The translations under genes and the position numbers were made by a program. Positions 43,086-54,200 of a stretch of DNA of 64,000 nucleotides are shown here, one piece after another. This stretch comes from Perkinsus olseni (lineage: Eukaryota; Perkinsozoa; Perkinsida; Perkinsidae): positions 1 to 64,000 of the forward strand of contig JABANP010000169.1 in the NCBI GenBank assembly GCA_013115135.1, given 5' to 3'. The stretch's first letter is position 1, and each line of letters starts with the position of its first letter. The notes below the pieces were generated by a model. The model was not told the origin of the DNA. It made no database searches and worked only from the letters and a program-made list of their open reading frames with translations.

Positions 43086-45513
43086 ATGTCCTCTCACCCT
43101 CTAAGTCGCTACGATGGCCGTCTGTGTGTCGTAACCGCCTCCACAGCTGGGATCGGCAAAGCCATCGCCAAGAGGATGCTGCAGGAGGGCGGGAAAGTCG
43201 TGGTAAGCAAATTGAGCTCGATGCCACCTAGAGTCGGTCTATCGGCCTTCCTGTCAAAATCGGAATCTAGCCCCTTCTCACCACGCGCTGCTGCTGTTCA
43301 GATATCGTCCAGGAAACAGGCCTCCGTCGATGATGCTCTCGCTGAACTCAAGCCGGAATTCGGCGATCGCGTGATTGGTAATACGACACTTGATGCTAAA
43401 GATGATGAATTTCAACTTCGCTGCGCCGGACCCCTCGATGGTGACTCTCTTTGTCCTCAGGTGTAGTTTGTAACGTTTCGAAAGCAGATGACCGTGCCAC
43501 CCTGCTCAAAGCCGCACTTTCTTTCGGAGACGGGAAGATAGACGTTTTGGTAAGCCACTCTACAGCATGTGGTCAGTGAATCCAATGCAGTTCCCTTGTT
43601 TGATTCACGCCAATAACGATAGTAGAAGACAGAATAATTAGGTTGTAAACGATATAGATAACTAGGCTAACTTCGTGACGAAGTGGCGGAGCTCCCTCAG
43701 CGAAGGCGTTTCGTTCAAGGAATTGAGCTGCGTTTCGCTGGAGCTAGGATTAAAGCATAACAGCAGTTTAATACATCATATCAATATCAAAACTGCATCT
43801 ATTCATTTATAGTGAAATACAGCTCGACGCAGCTTCTACTGAAGAATCGTTGTGAAGGTGCATCGCCTTAGTTCGCAGGGAAAACATCCGGCTTCTTCCG
43901 CGAGTCGTCACCGAGAAGGTCCCTGCCACTTCAGGTTTCCAATGCAGCCTCGAGCATCACGATCGGCCCAACAGATAATTGCGACGACCAGCAGTGGGAC
44001 AAGATGTTCGAGAACAACGTGAAGTCCGCCTGGCAGTTGACGAAGGAGTTCAAACCACATCTTAGAAGAGGCAGTGGCGCCGTCTTATTCGTCACCAGCA
44101 TTGCCGCGTAAGTGCTTCCCGCTGGCATTTTCCGAAGGGACTCGCGAAAGCAGTGTTCTCGCGACCGTTTGGGAATGATGCGACTTCACTGGAATGTTGT
44201 AGTTGCCAGCATACTGTCACGTCTTGTGGCTAGACGTTATAGCTGGGCAACCGTACTGGGGTCGAGGAAAGTACGGTACGGAGTACGGTTCAAACTGCCA
44301 ACCTAGTACGGTTACGGAGGACTAGTACGTAATAACTATATTAAACAACGCATATGTGTATTGAATTACGCCGTACTTCAAGTACGGCATACCAGTACGG
44401 TACTTGGGAACCGCTCCGACGGGTAGTACGGGTACGGAGCCGTACTCGTACCCGTACCGTACTCCGTACTAGACCGTACCCGTACTGTCGGCCAACTCTA
44501 CTAGACGTGCACACTTCGCTTTGTGCAATAAGCTGGGAGAAAGCGTGGGAATCGATAGTCTACTGCCATGGCTTTCCCCACCCATCTGCTGTAGATCGAA
44601 CGCGTTTGGTGAAGGCGGGCACCTGTATCGTGAGACATCCCTTCGTCAGTAAAAAACATGAATCAAGCAGTGTTCACTCCCGAATGTATTCACGGATTCA
44701 TGTCAGTGTTCGCTCACATGAATCAGTAGCGCTACTGAGCCTGTGAAGGCACAGCGGCATACGCCCGTGGCGGGCACCCGTAGGAAGTTTATCTTCGGAA
44801 ATCCATCTTCTCTATACTGGCGTTCCGGGCACATCTCGTTCAGTCAGAAGTGCTTCGCTCTAGAGTGCCTCGATCAATGCCAAGGTCGGACGAGACTCAT
44901 GCCAAGTTGTCCTAATCCTTCCTGCTCACCTCGCTCTAATGCGTCATACGTTTCGGAGAGGCTTCAAACACCATCACCCTCCACAGGTTCTCCCTCATGT
45001 CCCCTCTCGCCGTCTATGGCGTCACTAAAACAGCGCTCACTGGGCTCATGAAGGCCCTCGCCCAAGAACTGGGTGAGACCCGCAACCTTCGTCTACATCT
45101 GCTCATTTCGGACCGTCCTCTGTGAAAAAGAGATCCGCTTTTTGTCGAAACTACAGTAGCATCCTGCGCGCTCTTCCCGTAGGTCCAGAAGGTATCCGAG
45201 TAAATGCTCTCGCTCCAGGCGTTGTCAAAACAAAGTGAGTGAACCGTCTCGACGCTCGGTCATGAGTAAACGATGAGCGTCGTTTAGGTTCAGCGAGTTG
45301 CTGTGGAAAAATAAAGGCGCCAGTGAACTCTGGTCCGGCCAGTCCATGCTCAATCGCGTTGCCGAGCCGGTAAGGCGTGCTCCTCTAACGGTTTGTAGCT
45401 TCCCTTGGCAGGAGGAGATGGCGGGCCCGGCAGCCTTCCTGTGTTCGTCCGATGCCTCCTACGTCACTGGAGAGACCCTCATCGCATCCGGCGGAGTTAG
45501 CTCGCGGCTCTGA
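43086..45513 (+). CDS. DHRS4-like short-chain dehydrogenase, peroxisomal signal
   Basis: A classical SDR that reduces or oxidises carbonyl/alcohol substrates with NAD(P). Eight exons (43086-43202, 43302-43377, 43461-43549, 43935-44107, 44987-45072, 45183-45234, 45288-45369, 45412-45513) total 777 nt and encode 258 residues with all joins in frame. Motifs: cofactor glycine loop TASTAGIGKA near residue 20, a VSSRK-like charged turn (ISSRK), VSNAA, ENNVKSAWQ, active-site Ser in FVTSIAA, catalytic YGVTK, then RVNALAPGVVKT and a substrate-side C-terminus GPAAFLCSSDASYVTGE. The last three residues are SRL, a PTS1 peroxisome signal that animal DHRS4 proteins also carry. Intron 4 (879 nt) contains a MITE. 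Confidence 0.93.
44238..44500 (+). mobile_element. hAT-like MITE, copy 1, in a dehydrogenase intron
   Basis: 263 bp with ends TATAGCTGGGCAA and TCGGCCAACTCTA that form imperfect terminal inverted repeats of the TAGAGNTGGGC type known from hAT elements. It is flanked by exact 8-bp duplications CTAGACGT (44230-44237 and 44501-44508), the hAT target size. The inside is built of GTACGG/CCGTAC words that pair extensively, and it has no coding frame. Copy 2 is at 57229. Confidence 0.85.
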
Positions 45514-45826
45514 TTTTTTATCTCAGTTTTTCATGGTTGTAAAACCGCGCGAGTTGACTTGAGTTGATCTCTCAAGGGCTTTTCTAACGCGTCTTTCTCT
45601 CTCATTGTGAATGCCTGCTTACTCGAAGCGTCTCGAGCATAAATCTCATGCTTGTCGGCGTTGTCGACCCTCCCATGTTTGTATCATAACTAATACAAGA
45701 CGACTTCGGGAGTACACAATGGGTCGACTGAGGAACATTAGACAGTAGCCGTTCCGCTGGGGCGTTTACTGCCCATCTTCTTTTGATTTTCCTAAGAAAA
45801 GCAGCAGTCTGGCTCACTTCCTGCTT

Positions 45827-48554
45827 TCACGACCGTAAACTCACCCAAAACATCTGCGACACCGACTTCTGTTCGTAGATGCGCAACATGACCTCAGCGA
45901 GGACCTGGCCCAGAGAGAGAACCTGAAAACGGCATAGACGACGAACTCGTGATGGCGAAGAGCATCATCAGCTTACTCTGATTTTTTCACATTTCCGAGC
46001 ATGCTCAGGGAACGGGAGGGAGTTGGTGATGACCACCTCCGTGACGCCCCTCTTGTTGATTCTCTCCATCGCCGCCGGCGACAGGACGCCATGGGTAGCG
46101 TACATGTAGATTCTAAAGATTGGAGACAGCGAAACTTTGCACGATAGATTTCGTTATTGTATAGAAGACTTTATGATAACATGATTGTTGATTTCTTCCC
46201 GAAGACAATACCGGTACGGAATTTGTAGCAAATGCTATTAAGATAACTACTGTCGAAAATAGTGATGAAAATGAACATTAGTAAGCAGCCACTGTCTCCT
46301 AGTGTATATTTTCGTCAGAATGCACTTGTGTAGTCTTCATCAGTAACCGTCGTCCAGCAGCGAATTCGCTTCCGATAGTCTTATTGTCCCTGTCGATTGC
46401 CGCTATTGTCTTTGTACAGAGGCTCCCAGACGAAAGCGATGGTCACCTTCGTGCGCCGTGTTGTCTCAGATCCTTCACTGTGCGGGACATCCTCTTCGCG
46501 CTGTCAATGATGTCATCAACGATAATACAGTCACGGCCCTCCACTAAGAAGAGACAGCAATACTCAGGCTTAACCTCTTTCGTATCTTTCGTGAATCGAC
46601 CTAAGATTCACTCACCATCGCCCACAAGCCAATCTTTCGTCACCAAGCTCGCTAAAGACTTCTTCCACCCAGACGGCATGATCACTTGCTGAAAACGACA
46701 AAAAGTTCCCCACCTTCCGGCGGAGCGAAGCACTCACTGTTCCATCAGCAGACAGGTGTGGCTTCCCCGATATCGGAGCTTCTGAAGCAGCACCGCCGTC
46801 CTTCCCGGCAATGGTGACAGCCTCGTCCGGTGAACGCTCGGCTAGCTGCGATTTACCTGCGGGAGAGGCGGGTAAATGCAGACGAACAGACGATCAGGTG
46901 ACGCTTCGTGCGTTGGAAAATTTTCGAGATCGATGGGGATTCTGAATCTACAGAGAATTCTCTCGCGTAATGAAATTTTGACGTTTTTTCTGTCAATTTT
47001 GGAAACTTTCGCGCAGAAATTCGTTTCCCGATTCGAACGGCATATCCACTCAGGAAAATCCGGGCTTGACCAGAGAACTCATTGAAAGTGCTATTTTTTG
47101 AGCGGTAAAATTGACATGACGGCGGGGGGTGTGACTTGGTGGACTTACGGTTCGACACCATCGTCGCAAGGCCGCAGTTGATGCCATGATTCTGAAGGCG
47201 TCGCCAGAAAAGAAAGGCTCTGAGAAAAATGATAGGAAAAAAACTTCGCTCCGCTAGGCCTTTTCTCACCTGTCGCTCGCAGTGCTGTCGGGAGCAACGA
47301 CGACGGGGTCGTGGAGGTCCTTGCCGAGGAAGTATTTCAAAGGCAATCCAAGTGGATCAATGTTAGTCACGGGAACGTCAAAACAACTGTAAAAATGCCG
47401 TTACTAGGATTCGAACCCGAGACCTTCGGCTTACCCTTCTAAGCTGCCTTCGTGCAGATCCACTGTAACAACCCTGTCGACGCCCATCGCTTCATACATG
47501 AGGGCGATATCGCTCGCGGCCAGAGGAGTCGCCGGCTGAGTCATGGCCGGGTCACCCGCAACGCCTTCTGACTCCATGTGCCTGATGAGACCAACTCATT
47601 GGTGTCAGCACAGAGTAATCGTAAAATTTACGATTGTGTCGAGGAGGCGAGAAAGTGAAGCCATGCAGCAGAGCATGATAGCAATGGTGCTGCATGAACG
47701 AGCAACCCATAGAGTAGTGACAGGTACGATTCCATGTGCCTCATGATCCGCACTACCACAGACGATTCGTAAAGTAAAACCACGGACTAGGTTGTAACAG
47801 TAGTGGGGGTATGAAAGAAAGAGCCGTACAGTGAGGCAATGAGCGAGATCAATCCACAGCGAGTAAGCTATCGGGACGGCAAGGTTCCCGTCGTCGGCAG
47901 AAGGGGAGGAGAGGACTCACCTAGCATACGCAAAGTACGGCGTGATGAGGGTGATGGTTCGGGCGCTGGCACGACGAAGAGCTGAGATCTGGTGAAAGAG
48001 TGGTAGGCGAAGAGCGAACGTCGAGGGAGGGTTGCTTACCATGAGATAAGATTCCATGATGGCGTCGTGAAGGCACTTGCTGCGGGATACACCGCTCTTC
48101 TTACTGATGGGGAATTGCTGAGAAAGGTGTGGTATGAAGCCATACGGCCGGAGGCGGGCATCGAAAGCCAGGATCAAATGCGAGAAATTGCAAAGCCACA
48201 TCCTGGCCACCCGATGAGTGTGAGAAGCGAGGGAGGTTAAAGCGTGCACGACACAAAGAAAAAGATACTACCTGTATAATGAAGCAGTCCTGACCGCGGA
48301 CCTCATCGAGGATATTAACGATAACCTCGCCATCCGCGAACCTGCACGACGATCATACAAGGTACCACCACCGCTGAACGTCGTTCTCGGAGACGTCACA
48401 ACGCCCCCTCTCCCGGGAGGCGAGTTCCACCGATTTCACTACGCACAGACACAAAGACTCACTTTCCAGTATAAGCCCGTCCCTTGGTGGTGCCCAGATT
48501 CGCACAAATCTCCGACGCGAGCTGCTCAGAGTCAGAGCAAGCAAACACCTTCAT
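45827..48554 (-). CDS. Ribose-phosphate pyrophosphokinase (PRPP synthetase)
   Basis: Makes 5-phosphoribosyl pyrophosphate from ribose 5-phosphate and ATP for nucleotide synthesis. Twelve exons (48554-48463, 48341-48272, 48117-48040, 47988-47921, 47581-47435, 47386-47270, 47219-47149, 46856-46738, 46688-46616, 46543-46447, 46112-45977, 45922-45827) total 1164 nt and encode 387 residues in frame. Motifs in order: MKVFACSDSEQLASEI, FADGEVIVNILDEVRGQD, ALRRASARTITLITPYFAYAR, VDRVVTVDLHEG, DVPVTNIDPL, VVVAPDS, then the PRPP loop DCIIVDDIIDSAKRM near residue 300, and VVITNSLPFPE. An inserted segment after LATMVSN (RSPDEAVTIAGKDGGAA) and GWKKSLASLVTKD-type linker lengthen it beyond the usual 310-320 residues. 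Introns are mostly 48-51 nt. Confidence 0.95.
46689..46737 (-). other. 49-nt PRPP-synthetase intron carrying CTTCGCTCCGC
   Basis: Begins GTGAGTGCTTCGCTCCGCC and ends GTTTTCAG. The module is inverted relative to the intron at 47220-47269 of the same gene (module at 46720-46730). Confidence 0.85.
47220..47269 (-). other. 50-nt PRPP-synthetase intron carrying GCGGAGCGAAG
   Basis: Begins GTGAGAAAAGGCCTAGCGG, has the module at 47244-47254, two T-runs and ends TTTCTCAG. Its removal keeps the reading frame. Confidence 0.85.
47387..47434 (-). other. 48-nt PRPP-synthetase intron carrying a tRNA T-arm relic
   Basis: Intron with GTAAGCC and TTTTTACAG ends, containing GGTTCGAATCC (47407-47417). It joins VDLHEGSLEG to CFDVPV in frame, so this B-box match is intronic and not a tRNA gene. 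Confidence 0.85.
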
Positions 48555-51237
48555 ATCTGAACGACACGGTAGCCCATCGCTATCGACACCTCTTCCCTCA
48601 CATTTGTGCTTCCCAGGATCTACGTAGTACTCCTCGGTCTCCTCCGATTCGGGTTCATCATCCGCTTGCGGCCGTAGGGGCTGTTCTTGTGGTCGTGGAG
48701 GACCTGATAAGGGCGCGGGTTCGAATCCCGGTGGCGGTGTTTTTCACATCGCTACCGCTCTCGTTGTCAGCGGTTGCGCTAGCATGCTCTTCCCTCGAAG
48801 GGTTGGGTGCCATGAATGAAGAGAAGTCGCCTGAGATCGACGAATCTTGCTTTCTTGCAATTCCTCAACGGCCCTACCTAATCCAGGAATATAATTCGAC
48901 TTCTGCTTCTCCTCCAGCCATGCTACTCCCATAGGAGTTGCCAGCAACCCCAGAGCCGTAGCCAGTCCGAATAAACCTGAGGAACACTTTGTCAGTTATT
49001 CGTAGCGTCGTGACCAAGTCGTGTGTCAGATCGTGAATTGTTGCTGATAACATGAATAACATGATCGATTGAGATATAGATTTTACTGGTCGCTTAAAAC
49101 GCGACTGAGAACCACTGAAGCAGTGCATTTCCTGTCTCCTGGGAACAGCATAGGCCGGCAATCGGGCCCCCGTGGCCGTGCCGCTTTCGAGTACTCAGAA
49201 GAAGAAGAAGAAGAAGAAGGCACGTAAGTAACACCACACTCGAGTCGAGGAGGTCCTGAGCCCGGCGAGTATCTCGCCTAGTGTTCAGTATAGCGAGCAG
49301 AGGCCAGTCATTTAGCATGGCTCATCAGATCACTACAAGCAAGCTTTTCCGAACTCGACATACTCAGACTTGGAGCGTTATTGAATCCGGCTTCCGCGAG
49401 AGACCTCACGGCTTCCGAGATATTGCCTCATCGTCGTCTTTACTTCGACCTCGCACAGGGTATTTAAGTTGTAAGTCTTTGTACTGCACGCTCCGGAAGC
49501 GCCAAGCGTTTGGCGCTGCATCGACGCCGAAGGCCTCTATCATGTCAATACAGACTTGAGGCCCATCTAGCTCCACAAGCTGAAGCTCTCATCACATGCT
49601 CTAGCATTGGGACCCTGGTTCAACCAATGACTCGCTGTGACCCGCAAAGGGTAACCCTAGTGGGCTAGCCCTCGCGGCCGACCAGAAGCGGCTGCCTTAA
49701 GCGGTACTGACGGTAGTGGTGGCTTCTAGATCCTTCACGCCGTAGTGCCTAAGATTACTAATCCTAGCAGCAAAGGCCAGGTTAAGCATTAGGGAGAGCT
49801 TAGTAGTAGTACGAGTGTCCACCGACGAATCTGTGGAGCTCAAGCGAATCACTCTTTGGTGCCCGGAACATCCAAGGGCCTTGGACCAACCCTCAATTCT
49901 CGTAGCCAAGTTGTTTGGCTTCATCCCTCACAACCAAATGGAACAATCTCATGATCGACTAGTACTGGTGAAGCTGATAAATTATTTTTCCCGTATCCCA
50001 ACCTCCACACGTCCGCGCATTCAAGCGTCAGTTCTTGAAACTTGCGAACAGCGTGGCGGTCGACTGATGGTCGGAAGGGACCGTTGTGCTTCGGTGGACC
50101 GTTGCGAATCTTGACCAGCCTTCCTTTCCACTCCTTGTCAGCTTGCTTGGAGTGGGTTCCAACCTTGCCATCGACTGTAATCCGATGAACCCGGGCTCCT
50201 ATCTGCTGGCCTTAATAGATGGCACGGCCACTCAAACCAGCACCCCCTCGAGCTTAAGCTAGTGGAGCTCACTAAGCGTATCGTGACTCTGCTCGGGCTG
50301 TCGTTAGTTCAATTCGATGTCACCGACTCTGTGGGTTCGACAACACTCTTCCATGAATCCACCATGTACGACTACGAAGCCCTATGAAGGTCGTGCGCCT
50401 CGCTCAGTCCAATCAGCAGGGGAAAAACCAGCGGGCCATCTAGGACGGTAGTACCCGCGACTCAAGGTGAGCTCGCCGAATTTTAGTGAGAACCAGCCTG
50501 GTTCAACCAGGAGCACTATGACAGAATACGGAAAACACGAGGACATCTATGTCAGCCTGCAGAGAGAAGGTTGAACGTTTTTCAACTTGCCGCTGCATGC
50601 AAACATACGCCAATTGCATCAAGTACTGGTACGGAATGTGGGAATCACTAGAAGCCCAAAATCGAGGATGTAGAAAAAATAAAAATTTATCCGATTTTCC
50701 TCTTCATAATAAAATAACACGAAAGTGCATAGCTGATAGAGTAGAAATAAGACGGCCTACCTGAACCGGCCTTAGCGAATTTCTCCTTCCGTGCCAGATG
50801 CTTCCACACTGTTGCATTACTCCCTCTCGGAAGCCGACCCGCCGAGATCGAAGCCATCGCCCGCGTAATCCATGGCAGCATTTTCGCCCAGTTTTACTAC
50901 CAAGGACAGTGCCACACGATCAGAAATAAATCTGAACTCTGAAACCAAATACATCATCTCCTGTCCTCAAACCCAAAGCATCACACTGAAACTGCTCAGC
51001 TCAAATTTGTATATTTTACGTGCCACTTGAAAAAATTACGCAAGGAAAGAAGCTCGACCAGCCTTCGGAACGCACGGTTCATTGATCAGAACTGGATCCG
51101 AACTCTGAGACCAAACCCAATATCTCTCCTCCACGACGATGGCCAGACTCGAACTCAAAACATCACACTTTGAAACTACTCAGCTTAAACTAGTATGTGA
51201 ATTTACGTGTAACTTGAAAAAAATTACGGGCGCGTGT
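48555..51237. other. Mostly non-coding; weak exon-like pieces
   Basis: No complete gene is visible. A minus-strand piece (about 48990-48744; LFGLATALGLLATPMGVAWL) could be a membrane-segment exon. A plus-strand frame at 49815-50114 (ILVAKLFGFIPHNQMEQSHD) may be a decayed mobile element. A GAAGAAGAAG microsatellite lies at 49199-49218. A B-box relic is at 48718. Confidence 0.4.
48718..48728 (+). repeat. tRNA T-arm-like relic (B-box match)
   Basis: GGTTCGAATCC, within GCGCGGGTTCGAATCCCGG and followed 9 bp later by T5, resembling a tRNA 3' half with a Pol III stop. No matching 5' half is seen. Confidence 0.6.
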
Positions 51238-51285
51238 TTACTTCGAGGCGACAGAAGCCGTTCGACTGGCCTTCGGAACCCATGG
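50921..51285. repeat. Diverged tandem duplication of a gene's 3' end
   Basis: Units at about 50921-51086 and 51087-51285 share, in order, GAACTCTGA.ACCAAA, CCTC.A..CAAA.CATCACAC, ACTTGAAAAAA.TTACG and GGCCTTCGGAAC-like blocks. The second unit includes the last coding exon of the hydrolase ending at 51238. Confidence 0.7.
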
Positions 51286-54200
51286 CCATTCATCAGAATC
51301 TGTACAACAGAAGAATCCAAAATACCCATCAGAAAGTGATGACTTCTCACCGGCTACGAGCTGCTCAACTCGTGACAGAACTTCCCGTCGGGAGCTTCCA
51401 TAGAAGAGTATTTCAGCATGAACACCGTCGGGTATCCAATACACGGACAGCGGAGCGAAGCGCCTAGGAAAGAACGATTTTCGAAATCTTCCTGTCCTCA
51501 CGCTCAGAGCCTTACTCCGCAGCAGACTCTCCGTTTATCTCGGCGATTTCAGCCCGCTCCAACCTGTGGACGCGAACAGGGACGCAGGTTCGATCCCCAG
51601 CGGCGGCTACTTACTTTTCAACGCCCGAGCAAATTCCTCGTGGAATGAGCTGGCGCGATGAAGTCGTTGCCGCAGAGGGTGATGTGGGTCGGGACGTCTC
51701 GGAGATCCTCCGGCCAGATGATGTTCTGAATCGACGATAATAAAAACTCCCACGCTCCCCAACGCGTGGGAAAATAATAATTTTTGACAGTAAAATCTGA
51801 AAATTTTCCTATTAAATTCAACACAGTTCTTCTGCCGCTGGGCCGAGCATTTTTTTCGCTCAGCTTCGCCGTCTGCCGCTCAGACTACGCCGGTTTCAAT
51901 TCTTCTCTCGCCCGTCCAATACTACTCTTCATAAGAGTATGGCAAGATTTCCGGCAAAAGCTTTTCTCAAATCCCTCAGCACGTTGCTAGACGGAGATCA
52001 CTGAGGAAGGCTCACCTCCTCCCAAAAGAAGTTTCGACAGAATGTGTGAACCGTGTAAAGCTCCCTCAAAGAGAAGTAGGTCGCCAGTGCTCCGAACGGG
52101 TCCGAATGATCCTGAGGGCGGAGGTTGATCGGACACAGCGAGAACGCAGTCTTACAATTTTCAAAGCGTTGTGGAGAAGGTCACTCTTGACGAGGAGGAA
52201 GTTCACCGGGTCCACCAGAGACAACGACCGGACTATCGATGGTTGATAGGCCTAACAGAGGTCGAACCATCAATGACTAGATTGAAGTCAAGATACTACC
52301 AGTATCCACCGGCTAAGGATGCAACCGAAGCTGTGACCAATCTGAGACGAGATCGAGGGAAAACGAAATCCATTGCAGAGCGTTAAGCCCTTACCACATG
52401 ACAATGACTGTATCGCCAGGCCCTGAGCATGTCTATCACGCACGCGCTCATCTCTCTCGCTGACGGAAGGTTCACGAACGGCCGACACGCAATCTGAACT
52501 CAATGGACCACTGGAGAGGCCGCTCGCCTGTACGAGCAGGTGGAAATTTCACTGGGTTTTCCGAAGCGTATTTTCGACAGAATCGGTAATATCTCAACAT
52601 TTCCCGAGAAAACCGGCAGAAATTTCCGACGGCTCGGAAATTTCTCGGAAATCTACGTTCTACATACAAAACCGCAGAAATTTTGCTCAGGATGCGACAG
52701 CCAACCAACCTTACGACCGTCCTGATAAGCCAAGCAACGCATGGAGTCCTACATGTGGCATATCCACACAAAAGATGTCCCTATCCGGGAACCTCCGAAC
52801 GATATCGTGGACCACTGGTATGTAGGGTAGCAGTCCGAGGCCAATGCCGTGGCAAAACCTGCGGACAACCAAAAGGCTCCCACTCGCACTCGACTGTGCT
52901 TTGCTGCGAAAGGACAAAAACGATCGTTGTTGAAACTGATTATCCGAACGCTGGAAACAAGCAAGAGTATTGTCATCATGACAATGTCCTGTCGCAGGCG
53001 CACTCACCAGATTTGAAGATACTGTTTTCCGCTAGGCTCAAGCGATTTACCAATAGCCTGTCTCTTTGTGGTTTGACGACACTAGCCCCCACAATAATCT
53101 CGTAACTCGAGTGCCCGGATCAGTATATCGTCACGCTCCTCTATTTCGAACCCTCTATAGTTTACTGCTAAGCTTCTCCATTCAGAATTCCATATCTCAG
53201 ACTATGATACATACCAATACCACATTTCCACCACTTCCTACACTATCGGCATCTTTCTCTGGTCCGTGTACTCATCAAATCTCGGTAGAAGATGCATGTC
53301 CCCGCTTCGCCCCATGCCAGGACGGAAGTAATACTCCAACGACCCCGCTCGGTATTTACTGCCACAGACACTCTTACCAAATCGATCAACTGGGCGCGCG
53401 CTAAACTACCTGAACCCCATACCCAGACCAGGCCCTGTCATTGCCAGACTGGTAAGTGCCGGTATCATCATGTGCGTCATAGCGTAACATATCGCCGGAC
53501 GGTGACTGCAAATTATGTGGAAACCGAAATCTCGCTCGCCCGAAAATTAAACTTACAGACTTGGGAGAGGGTCCTTGGTGAGTCTGAAAACTTTCACATC
53601 CTCATTGATACCATCTGAAAAAAAATTAATTTTTTCTCCCGGTCGGAGAAGCAAGATATCGAACCAAGCAAGAATTGGGAAAAGTTGGTATGAATCTCAG
53701 CGCATGATTTTTGAAAAAAAATTGACGTCAGAACAACAGGATTTATTGAGAAGTTTACAAAAATGTGGTATCAAAGGACTCAGCAGAGATATTGATCACA
53801 ATAGAAAATCAGAGCTACTGCTGAGTACACGGATCGACAGTCCCTTCCCTACGCAGTCAGAGACTTATGATTCAGACACTTTTCTTGCTATTCTTCCTTA
53901 TCAAATATGAGGCTCTTTGCGGAGCAGAATTTAAAATACCAAAACAAAAGTCAGAGACCACTTTAACCCAACTGACAGTGGTAAGGGGCCCATCGAGGAC
54001 TCCACCGGTCCGGATTTACTAAGGCCTACCGTACCGCCCCCCGCCCGCATCCCCCGTGTTATTACCCTCCCATTTTGCCCGGGCCCATTGTTCCATGTAA
54101 TCCACCATATCCTGACAAGGGCACATGAGGAGGGCTCATCGTCCCCAGGCGCTTCTACCTCCATCTCCTCCTCCTCAGATGGGGTGAGCTGATCTACCTG

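Noticed and set aside
47399..47470. Possible second tRNA gene on the minus strand
   Set aside because: The T-arm-like part lies inside a 48-nt intron of PRPP synthetase, and the supposed anticodon and acceptor parts are coding exon. The T stem also has mismatches.
48660..48735. tRNA-like sequence on the plus strand ending in T5
   Set aside because: Only the 3' half resembles a tRNA. No 5' acceptor or D arm pairs with it, so it is listed as a relic.
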